A stretch of DNA of 16,636 nt from an uncultured Blautia sp. (GTDB lineage: Bacteria > Bacillota > Clostridia > Lachnospirales > Lachnospiraceae), in the NCBI RefSeq assembly GCF_937880195.1, contig NZ_CALFLA010000044.1:1-16636 (forward strand), read 5' to 3'. A program made the position numbers and the translations under genes. Position 1 is the stretch's first letter; each line of letters opens with the position of its first letter. Shown one piece after another: positions 8,837 to 15,385 of this stretch. Below the pieces are notes generated by a model, which saw nothing but the letters and a program-made list of their open reading frames with translations, had not been told where the DNA came from and searched no databases.

Positions 8837-10310
8837 CAATCAAAAATACCTAAAAATGCAGTCCGAACATATCCGTGAAAGAATCAGTAAGTTTAACAAC
8901 AAACTTTATCTGGAATTTGGCGGCAAACTTTTTGACGATTATCATGCCTCCAGAGTCCTTCCAGGATTTGAGCCTGACAGTAAGCTCCGTATGCTGATGC
9001 AGCTTAGCGACCAGGCTGAGATCGTAATTGTGATCAGCGCTGCGGATATTGATAAAAACAAAATGCGCGGCGACCTGGGCATCACCTATGACGAAGACGT
9101 ACTCCGTCTGATCGACGTGTTCCGCGAAAGAGGGCTTTATGTAGGCAGCGTATGTATTACCCGCTATGCAGGCCAGGAAAGCGCAGACCTCTTTAAAAAC
9201 CGCCTGGAAAAACTGGGTGTCCGCGTCTTTATCCATTACAACATCCCAGGCTATCCAAGCAATACTTCTTTGATCGTCAGCGACGAAGGCTATGGCAAAA
9301 ACCAGTATATCGAAACCACCAGACCCCTTGTTGTTATCACAGCTCCAGGGCCGGGAAGCGGTAAAATGGCCGTATGTCTTTCCCAGCTTTATCATGAGCA
9401 TAAACGTGGAATCTGCGCAGGATATGCCAAATTCGAGACGTTTCCCATCTGGAACATTCCTCTGAAGCATCCGGTAAACTTAGCTTACGAGGCAGCTACT
9501 GCAGATCTGAACGACGTCAATATGATCGACCCCTTCCATCTGGAAGCATATGGAGAAACAACTGTAAACTACAACCGTGACGTAGAGATCTTCCCTGTCC
9601 TTCAGGCAATGTTCGAAAAGATCATGGGAGAATGCCCTTACAAATCCCCTACCGATATGGGAGTAAATATGGCCGGCAACTGTATCGTAGACGACGAGGT
9701 CTGCCGCGAAGCATCCCGTCAGGAAATCATCCGCCGCTACTACAAAAGCTGCGACGCTCTTGTTTCCGGTACTGGCAAAGAGGATGACGTTGCAAAGATC
9801 GAGCTGCTGCTGAAACAGGCTCATGCTGCTTTGGAAGACCGCCGGGTAGTTCCTGCCGCTCTGGAAATGGAATCAAAAACAGGAGCTCCTGCCGCAGCTC
9901 TGGAGCTTCCATCCGGTCAGCTTGTTTACGGAAAGACCTCAGATCTCCTGGGCGCTTCCTCTGCGCTTCTTCTCAACGCGCTGAAGGAACTGGCAGGAAT
10001 CGACCACAAGCATCATGTCATTTCCCCTGAAGCGATCCGTCCTATACAGGAGCTGAAGATCAAATATCTTGGCAGCAAGAATCCCCGTCTTCATACAGAC
10101 GAAACCCTGATTGCCCTTTCGGTCAGCGCTGCAAGCAACCCTGAGGCAGGACTTGCCCTGGAGCAGCTTCCCAAACTAAAAGGCTGCCAGGCTCATACTT
10201 CTGTCATGCTTTCTTCTGTTGACATCTGGCAGTTCCGTAAGCTTGGCATCGAACTGACCTGCGAGCCCAAATTCGAAAAGAAAAAGTCAAATGATGATGA
10301 CGACAAATAA
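8820..10310 (+). CDS. DUF1846 (UPF0371) family protein, function unknown
   Basis: I recognise this as a DUF1846/UPF0371 protein, a family widespread in Firmicutes and Actinobacteria with no established function. At 496 aa it has the usual length. The N-terminus begins [16 protein letters not shown], followed by alternating strands and helices (hydrophobic strands near 67-73 and 134-139) suggesting an alpha/beta nucleotide-binding-like fold. A P-loop-like APGPGSGK lies at residues 175-182 after strand VVIT, and [12 protein letters not shown] follows. Asp/Asn-rich segments ([10 protein letters not shown] at 231-240) and [17 protein letters not shown] (287-303) are further family-like blocks. 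No signal peptide or membrane segment is seen, so it is cytosolic. The C-terminus is strongly charged ([10 protein letters not shown]). The ATG follows AAAGGAA. It is monocistronic between its own promoter and a terminator, and divergent from ftsH. Binding of a nucleotide or phosphate-bearing ligand is inferred from the motif only. Confidence 0.9.
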   Translation: MNTGFDNQKYLKMQSEHIRERISKFNNKLYLEFGGKLFDDYHASRVLPGFEPDSKLRMLMQLSDQAEIVIVISAADIDKNKMRGDLGITYDEDVLRLIDVFRERGLYVGSVCITRYAGQESADLFKNRLEKLGVRVFIHYNIPGYPSNTSLIVSDEGYGKNQYIETTRPLVVITAPGPGSGKMAVCLSQLYHEHKRGICAGYAKFETFPIWNIPLKHPVNLAYEAATADLNDVNMIDPFHLEAYGETTVNYNRDVEIFPVLQAMFEKIMGECPYKSPTDMGVNMAGNCIVDDEVCREASRQEIIRRYYKSCDALVSGTGKEDDVAKIELLLKQAHAALEDRRVVPAALEMESKTGAPAAALELPSGQLVYGKTSDLLGASSALLLNALKELAGIDHKHHVISPEAIRPIQELKIKYLGSKNPRLHTDETLIALSVSAASNPEAGLALEQLPKLKGCQAHTSVMLSSVDIWQFRKLGIELTCEPKFEKKKSNDDDDK

Positions 10311-10320
10311 TTAGCCCTGA

Positions 10321-10365
10321 ACGAAAAAATGCTGTGGACCTTTTGATCCACAGCATTTTTTTCGT
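10321..10365. terminator. Bidirectional intrinsic terminator between the DUF1846 gene and galE
   Basis: GCTGTGGA (10331-10338) pairs with TCCACAGC (10347-10354) around an 8-nt loop. The stem is extended by an A-run (10324-10329) facing a T-run (10356-10362). Each strand therefore has a GC-rich stem followed by U residues. It lies 10 nt after the DUF1846 stop and 8 nt beyond the galE stop, ending both convergent units. Confidence 0.93.
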
Positions 10366-10373
10366 TTTATTAT

Positions 10374-11390
10374 TTAATCCTCATATCCATTAGGATTCTT
10401 GCTCTGCCAGTTCCAGGAGTCTGCGCACATTTCCTTAATGCCAAACTCTGCTTTCCAGCCAAGCTCTTTTTCTGCCTTGGAAGCGTCTGCATAGCAGGTT
10501 GCAATATCGCCTGGACGGCGGGGTTTGATCACATAAGGAACCTTCACGCCTGTTGCTTCTTCAAAATTCTTTACAATGTCAAGAACGCTGTAGCCGTTTC
10601 CTGTTCCCAGATTATATATGTTCAGCCCTGATTTATCCTCAATCTTTTTAAGAGCCTTTACATGGCCTTTTGCAAGATCCACCACATGGATATAATCTCT
10701 CACGCCTGTTCCGTCCGGAGTGTCATAATCATTACCGAAAACACCCAACTCTTTTAATTTGCCAACTGCAACCTGTGTTACATAAGGCATCAGGTTATTT
10801 GGAATACCGTTTGGATTCTCTCCAATGGTTCCGCTCTTATGAGCTCCGATGGGGTTAAAGTAACGGAGAAGAACTACATTCCATTCCGGGTCTGCTTTCT
10901 GGATATCGCTTAAGATCTGCTCCAGCATGGATTTTGTCCATCCGTAAGGGTTGGTACACTGTCCCTTCGGGCATTCTTCTGTAATCGGGATCATTGCAGG
11001 ATCCCCATAAACTGTTGCAGAAGAAGAGAAAATAATATTTTTTACGCCATGCTTTCTCATTACGTCTACAAGAGTAAGAGTTCCGGCAATATTATTTTCA
11101 TAATATTCCCAGGGTTTTGCCACAGATTCACCAACAGCCTTCAGTCCTGCAAAATGAATACAGGAATCAATCTGTTCTTTTTCAAAAATCTCTGACAGCG
11201 CTTCTCTGTCAAGAATATCCGCCTTGTAGAATTTTACCGGTTTGCCTGTGATCTTTTCCACACGTTCCAGACTCTTTTCGCTGGAATTGCTTAAATTATC
11301 CACAACAACAACCTCATAGCCTGCATTCTGCAGTTCTACAACTGTATGGCTTCCGATATAGCCGGCGCCGCCTGTAACTAAAATTGCCAT
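10374..11390 (-). CDS. galE: UDP-glucose/UDP-HexNAc 4-epimerase (GalE)
   Basis: GalE interconverts UDP-Gal and UDP-Glc, and in some members UDP-GalNAc and UDP-GlcNAc, using bound NAD. The Rossmann motif GGAGYIG is at residues 7-13. The SDR triad is Ser124 (in SSSATVYG), Tyr149 and Lys153 (YGWTK), at the same numbers as in the 338-aa E. coli enzyme. RYFNPIGAH (176-184) and [10 protein letters not shown] (260-269) are also typical. [14 protein letters not shown] (291-304) places Cys299 where E. coli GalE has the gatekeeper Tyr299; a small residue here is known to admit N-acetylated sugars. The ATG follows GAGGAGGA. It is the last gene of the sugar operon, 57 nt after nahK, and has a terminator right after it. 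The context suggests it works on UDP-GalNAc/UDP-GlcNAc as well as UDP-Gal. Confidence 0.96.
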   Translation of the reverse strand: MAILVTGGAGYIGSHTVVELQNAGYEVVVVDNLSNSSEKSLERVEKITGKPVKFYKADILDREALSEIFEKEQIDSCIHFAGLKAVGESVAKPWEYYENNIAGTLTLVDVMRKHGVKNIIFSSSATVYGDPAMIPITEECPKGQCTNPYGWTKSMLEQILSDIQKADPEWNVVLLRYFNPIGAHKSGTIGENPNGIPNNLMPYVTQVAVGKLKELGVFGNDYDTPDGTGVRDYIHVVDLAKGHVKALKKIEDKSGLNIYNLGTGNGYSVLDIVKNFEEATGVKVPYVIKPRRPGDIATCYADASKAEKELGWKAEFGIKEMCADSWNWQSKNPNGYED

Positions 11391-11397
11391 AATCTTG

Positions 11398-11404
11398 TCC
11401 TCCT
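11398..11404 (-). promoter_or_regulatory. Ribosome binding site of galE with an adjacent small inverted repeat
   Basis: The galE SD reads AGGAGGA on the minus strand, 7 nt before the ATG. Immediately upstream, TTCTGA (11406-11411) and TCAGAA (11415-11420) form a 6-bp stem with a 3-nt loop. The stem does not cover the SD, so an effect on translation is uncertain. The rest of the 57-nt nahK-galE gap holds nothing I recognise. Confidence 0.55.
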
Positions 11405-11447
11405 CTTCTGAACATCAGAAATTCATTGCCACGTCCACAGTATATCA

Positions 11448-12548
11448 CTACCTGTATTTTTCTACAATAGTTTTCATCTGGGAAAGCTTCTGCTCCATAT
11501 CTGCCACAAGTTTAAACTGTGTACGGCAGCGGTCCAGATTATGTCCTTCTCTGTGAATCTTGAAATAGTGATCTCCTTCCAGATAATCTGTCAGGAAACG
11601 CATACCGCACTCAAAAGTCATAAGGATAGCGCCCATAGGCAGCATATCCAGCTCTATATCTGTAAGAGCGCCTCCGCATCCCTCAATAAATCCTTTTGTG
11701 TAAACCTCATACAGGTGAAGGTCACAGGATATCTTACTGAGATCCTGTTCATCCTCTGCGCCGGTGCTTGCTCCGAAACGGATAGAATCGCCAAAATCAT
11801 TGACAGAAAGTCCAGGCATCACTGTATCGAGGTCGATCACGCAGATTGCCTTGCCGGTCTCATCATCGATCATAATATTGTTCAGCTTCGTATCGTTATG
11901 GGTAACGCGAAGAGGGATCTCTCCCTTATCCTGAAGATCGCAAAGAGTATGGGCAAGCTCCTCCCGATCCAGAACAAAACGGATCTCCTCCTGCACGTCT
12001 TTCGCCCGTCCTTCGCTGTCTGCTTCTACAGCAGCTTTAAACTTGCTGAAACGATCCACTGTATTGTGGAAGTTTACAATAGTCTCATGAAGGGTTTCTG
12101 CCGGATAATCTGCAAGAAGTCTCTGAAAGTGTCCAAAAGCAACTGCGCTCTGGTAAAAGTCGTCGTCATCCTTTACCATATCAAAGCTGGTTGCATTCTC
12201 AATAAAAAGATAAACTCTCCAGTATTCTCCTTCTGAATCCACATAATAGGGATTTCCATCTCTGTCATTGACAATGTTCAGAGTTTCTCTTTCCACATCT
12301 CCGCCGTTTTCCTGGATCTTTTTACGCAGCCAGGAGGTAACTCCGCCTACGTTCTCCATTAATTCTACCGGCTTTGTGAAAATGCTCTTATTCATTCTCT
12401 GGAGGATAAAACGTTTCTCCTGTCCGCCCGACGTATGAACAGTCAGACGGTATGTATCATTGATGTGTCCGCTTCCGTATGGAGTACACTCCACTACCTC
12501 TCCCGGAAAGTCAAATTTACTGATTACTTCTTTTTGGATGCTGTTCAC
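11448..12548 (-). CDS. nahK: N-acetylhexosamine 1-kinase (NahK-like anomeric kinase)
   Basis: This is predicted to phosphorylate GlcNAc/GalNAc at the anomeric carbon with ATP, as NahK (LnpB) does in the bifidobacterial GNB/LNB pathway. The fold is that of aminoglycoside/choline kinases. RVTHNDTKLNNIMID (214-228) holds the probable catalytic base Asp219, VIDLDTVMPG (237-246) the metal-binding Asp, and DFGDSIRFGAST follows (251-262). ECGMRFLTDYLEGDHYF (313-329) and GSGHINDTY (25-33) also agree closely with what I recall of the B. longum protein, and 366 aa is near its 359 aa. The start is GTG: only 2 nt separate it from the nucleotidyltransferase stop, and its SD GGGAGGAG (12567-12560) lies inside that gene, so translation is probably coupled. 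Substrate range cannot be read from sequence; a generic aminoglycoside phosphotransferase is unlikely. Confidence 0.9.
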   Translation of the reverse strand: MNSIQKEVISKFDFPGEVVECTPYGSGHINDTYRLTVHTSGGQEKRFILQRMNKSIFTKPVELMENVGGVTSWLRKKIQENGGDVERETLNIVNDRDGNPYYVDSEGEYWRVYLFIENATSFDMVKDDDDFYQSAVAFGHFQRLLADYPAETLHETIVNFHNTVDRFSKFKAAVEADSEGRAKDVQEEIRFVLDREELAHTLCDLQDKGEIPLRVTHNDTKLNNIMIDDETGKAICVIDLDTVMPGLSVNDFGDSIRFGASTGAEDEQDLSKISCDLHLYEVYTKGFIEGCGGALTDIELDMLPMGAILMTFECGMRFLTDYLEGDHYFKIHREGHNLDRCRTQFKLVADMEQKLSQMKTIVEKYR

Positions 12549-12550
12549 GA

Positions 12551-13483
12551 TTACTTATTCTCCTCCCATAAGTTCTGCGGGTAAAGTCCCTGGTCCTTCA
12601 GGTTCTGGATCGCTGCTACTACCACCGGTTTGTCCTCTTTGTAAGTAACGCCGTACCATCTGTCTTCGGATTTCAGCACCTTAACATCGGCTTTTTTCTC
12701 CTGCAGAAGTTCGTCTACAACAAAGGGAAGGAAGTATTCGCATTTCAATGGATTGCTGGTAAGGTTCTTGTCAAGGAAGTCTGCAAAACGTGCCTTCAGC
12801 TCTTTCAGAATGCTTGCAGAAAATCCCCACATGTTCATAGACACTGTGCTTCCCTCAGGCAGCATAGTCCAAGTTTTTCCATCGTCTTCTGTATAAGCGG
12901 TTCCCTCTCCATGCTTTTCGATGTGAGTCCGCTCATTGATCTTCACAAGACGCTCCTCCTGGTCTGTTACGCAGACGCCCCTGGCTACATGGCCGTTTTC
13001 TGTAAGGGTGTTTTCCAGTTTGTAGCCAACCATCATATAATGATACAGATTTTCCTCGTCCTGATTGGAAACAAGATAATCGTATGCCATTTTAAAGGCA
13101 TGGCTTCCATAATAGTCGTCTGCATTGATCACGGCAAAAGGACCATCTATCTCGTCGATGCAGCTTAATACTGCATGGCCTGTTCCCCATGGTTTTACTC
13201 TTCCCTCTGGGATTTCATATCCTTCTGGAATGTTGTGAAGATCCTGATATACATATGCAACCTGGATCTGTTTGCTTAAACGGTCGCCGATAGCTTCTTT
13301 AAATGTGGCTTCGTTCTCCTTTTTGATGATGAAAACAACTTTTTCAAATCCAGCCTTCACCGCATCATAAATGGAGAAGTCCATAATGATATGACCCTGG
13401 CTGTCAATGGGATCAATCTGTTTCAGACCGCCGTAACGGCTTCCCATACCTGCTGCCATAACTACTAATACTGGTTTTTTCAT
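12551..13483 (-). CDS. Sugar-phosphate nucleotidyltransferase (putative UTP:HexNAc-1-P uridylyltransferase)
   Basis: A cytosolic nucleotidyltransferase of the GT-A-like NTP_transferase fold, expected to join a sugar-1-phosphate and an NTP to give a nucleotide sugar and pyrophosphate. The nucleotide-binding signature AAGMGSRYGGLKQ is at residues 10-22, GTGHAVL at 100-106 probably contacts the base, the metal-binding Asp lies in NADDYYG (120-126), and a C-terminal DRWYGVTYKED (274-284) may close the site. At 310 aa it lacks the acetyltransferase half of GlmU, and its signature differs from the GxGTR of GalU and RfbA. Its position directly before nahK (2-nt gap) and galE argues that it turns HexNAc-1-phosphate into UDP-HexNAc, the job of GalT-type LnpC in bifidobacteria; this is inference. 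Glucose-1-P or galactose-1-P as substrate, or another NTP, remains possible. The SD is AAAGGA, 9 nt before the ATG. Confidence 0.87.
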   Translation of the reverse strand: MKKPVLVVMAAGMGSRYGGLKQIDPIDSQGHIIMDFSIYDAVKAGFEKVVFIIKKENEATFKEAIGDRLSKQIQVAYVYQDLHNIPEGYEIPEGRVKPWGTGHAVLSCIDEIDGPFAVINADDYYGSHAFKMAYDYLVSNQDEENLYHYMMVGYKLENTLTENGHVARGVCVTDQEERLVKINERTHIEKHGEGTAYTEDDGKTWTMLPEGSTVSMNMWGFSASILKELKARFADFLDKNLTSNPLKCEYFLPFVVDELLQEKKADVKVLKSEDRWYGVTYKEDKPVVVAAIQNLKDQGLYPQNLWEENK

Positions 13484-13503
13484 GATTATTTATCCTTTCT
13501 TTA

Positions 13504-14382
13504 TCAGCCCTTAATTCCACCTGTAACACCGCCGATGATCTTCTCTGACAGGAAGACATAAAGGATAAAGGTGGGAAGGAATACAATAATAACAGCTGCA
13601 AACATACCTGCCCAGTCGCCTGTGTACTTCATGGAGTTGATCATTCCGTACAGACCTGGCGCTACTGGTTTCAGAGCATCTGAACTTGCAAAGATCAGAG
13701 ACAGGAAATACTCGTTCCAGATATTGATAAAGTTAAAGATCGTCACTGTTACAATACCGGACTGCGCCATAGGAAACATGATCTTCCAGAAAGTCTTCAT
13801 CGGAGGACAGCCGTCAATAGCCGCAGCCTCTTCATAAGTCTTGGAAATATTACTGAAAAAGGTCAGCAGGAAAATCGTTGTATACGGCACATTGATTCCT
13901 ACATACAAAAGGATCAGTGTTCCCTTTGCAAGAGGAATATTGTTCAAAATTCCCATACCGGAAATAATACTGAACAGAGGGAGAACAACCATGATCGCCG
14001 GTACGCCCATAGCAGATACAAAGCTTGTCTGGATGAATTTATTTGCAATAAACTCAAATCTGGACAGTACGTAAGCTGCCGGAGCACACACAAGAATCAA
14101 TATGGTACAGGAAATCACAGAATAAAGCAGAGAGTTTCCAAAAAATCCTGCAACACCGGATCCGTTCCATGCCTTTGCGTAGTTCTCAAAATGAAGTCCT
14201 GTTTCAAATTTCAGCGCTTTGCCCTGGAAGATTTCTGCCGTAGTAGAAAAACTGGCGCAGAATACCCAGCCCAAAAGCACAATTGTAAAAATCACCCACA
14301 AAAGAATAATAATATATCCCGGTGCCAGCTTAAGCTCTTGTTTCAGATTAAACGGACGGCGCGGTTCTTTTTCTTTTGCCAT
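13504..14382 (-). CDS. Carbohydrate ABC transporter permease (CUT1, MalG-like)
   Basis: The second inner-membrane subunit of a sugar importer. A basic/Pro N-tail is followed by about six hydrophobic helices, beginning with the one around YIIILLWVIFTIVLLGW. The cytoplasmic EAA loop, EEAAAIDGCPPMKTFWKIMFP, contacts the ATPase. The C-terminus ends GGVTGGIKG, typical of MalG-type permeases. I start it at the ATG at 14382 (292 aa): AGGAGG (14396-14391) sits 8 nt upstream. The frame is open to a GTG at 14391, but that codon falls inside the SD. The preceding permease's TAG stop is built into the same SD (TAGGAGGTG), leaving a 12-nt gap. The nucleotidyltransferase gene follows 20 nt downstream. No ATPase gene is in the operon, so a shared MsmX-type ATPase is inferred. 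Confidence 0.93.
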   Translation of the reverse strand: MAKEKEPRRPFNLKQELKLAPGYIIILLWVIFTIVLLGWVFCASFSTTAEIFQGKALKFETGLHFENYAKAWNGSGVAGFFGNSLLYSVISCTILILVCAPAAYVLSRFEFIANKFIQTSFVSAMGVPAIMVVLPLFSIISGMGILNNIPLAKGTLILLYVGINVPYTTIFLLTFFSNISKTYEEAAAIDGCPPMKTFWKIMFPMAQSGIVTVTIFNFINIWNEYFLSLIFASSDALKPVAPGLYGMINSMKYTGDWAGMFAAVIIVFLPTFILYVFLSEKIIGGVTGGIKG

Positions 14383-14394
14383 AGCGAGCACCTC

Positions 14395-15300
14395 CTAAAA
14401 TTCTAAGTCGTCGTCTTTAATTACTTTGTTACATACAGTAAAGATCAATACCACGCACAGACTCAAAAGCACGCCGATAGCTGCTCCAAGCCCAGAGTTA
14501 CGCTCTGTTACTGTATTTCCACCGCCGAAGATCTGCATATACATATATACATAAGGCGTAATGGTCTGGGTATCTGCCGTTACGTTGGAGAACAGCTGCG
14601 ACCATACGAAGAATCCTACAGAACTTACGGACCACATGGTGATATTTGTTTTAAACACGCCCTTAAGAAGAGGAAGTGTCATATAGCGGAACTGCGCCAG
14701 CTTATTGGCGCCGTCAATGGTTGCCGCCTCATAATATTCAGGACTGATCCTCTCAATGCCGGAAAGCCAGATCAGCATGTGATAGCCTACCATACCAAAG
14801 CAGTAAGCAAGAAGCAGAGCCATAAATTTATGCTCGTTATCCAGCCACTGTGTCTTAGCCAGCTCATCAAGATGAAGAGCAGAAAAGAAATTCTTCAGAA
14901 GTCCGAATCTTGGGCTGTATACATACTGCAGCCACATGGTTGCCAGCGCTACGGCGCTTACGATATTCGGCATGTAGATCACTGCACGGAAAAACTTCTT
15001 ACCGCGGATTCCGCTTGTAAGGATTGCTGCAAAAAGCAGGGACAGAGACATAACGATCAGTCCGCCAAAAAACCAGATACGGAAAAGGTTAAAAAACGCT
15101 GTACGGAAAAGACTTGTATTGATCAGTTTTGTGTAGTTTTCCAGACCTACAAAACTCCAGAGATTCATGGAGTCAGTAACACCCTCGATCTTGAAAAAGC
15201 TCATAAGGATGGTCTTCAGGATCGGGTACAGAAAGATTCCCAGAAACAGAAGAACTGCCGGTGTCAGGAATGCTACGATCATTGTTTTATTTTTTTTCAA
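14395..15300 (-). CDS. Carbohydrate ABC transporter permease (CUT1, MalF-like)
   Basis: The first permease of the operon's sugar importer. The N-terminal hydrophobic stretch MIVAFLTPAVLLFLGIFLYP is typical of the UgpA/MalF family, and about six membrane helices are predictable. The EAA loop EYYEAATIDGANKLAQFRYM lies near residues 197-216. The gene appears to start at TTG (15300): GAGGAGG lies 8 nt upstream, whereas the first ATG is six codons further in and too far from that SD. Length is 301 aa. It is separated from the upstream binding-protein gene by 85 nt containing a strong hairpin, and from the next permease by 12 nt. The substrate is inferred from neighbours to be a HexNAc- or galactose-containing glycan. 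Confidence 0.93.
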   Translation of the reverse strand: MKKNKTMIVAFLTPAVLLFLGIFLYPILKTILMSFFKIEGVTDSMNLWSFVGLENYTKLINTSLFRTAFFNLFRIWFFGGLIVMSLSLLFAAILTSGIRGKKFFRAVIYMPNIVSAVALATMWLQYVYSPRFGLLKNFFSALHLDELAKTQWLDNEHKFMALLLAYCFGMVGYHMLIWLSGIERISPEYYEAATIDGANKLAQFRYMTLPLLKGVFKTNITMWSVSSVGFFVWSQLFSNVTADTQTITPYVYMYMQIFGGGNTVTERNSGLGAAIGVLLSLCVVLIFTVCNKVIKDDDLEF

Positions 15301-15334
15301 TATCGTTTCCTCCTCTTTTATTTCCCAAAAAGAA

Positions 15335-15370
15335 GAGATGGCGGCAGCGTATAAACGATGCCACCATCTC
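15335..15370 (-). terminator. Intercistronic hairpin (attenuator or mRNA stabiliser) after the binding-protein gene
   Basis: In the minus-strand transcript GAGATGGUGGC (15370-15360) pairs with GCCGCCAUCUC (15345-15335) in an 11-bp stem with one G-U pair. A 14-nt loop can form a small inner CGU/ACG stem. The imperfect U-run UUCUUUUU follows. It lies 15 nt after the binding-protein stop and well before the permease SD. It could act as a partial terminator or protect the 3' end, keeping the binding protein in excess over the permeases, as is usual for such operons. Confidence 0.75.
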
Positions 15371-15385
15371 CATTCTGCTTAATTC

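Noticed and set aside
14383..14391. GTG start for the second permease
   Set aside because: The GTG lies within the Shine-Dalgarno sequence; the ATG at 14382 has proper spacing.
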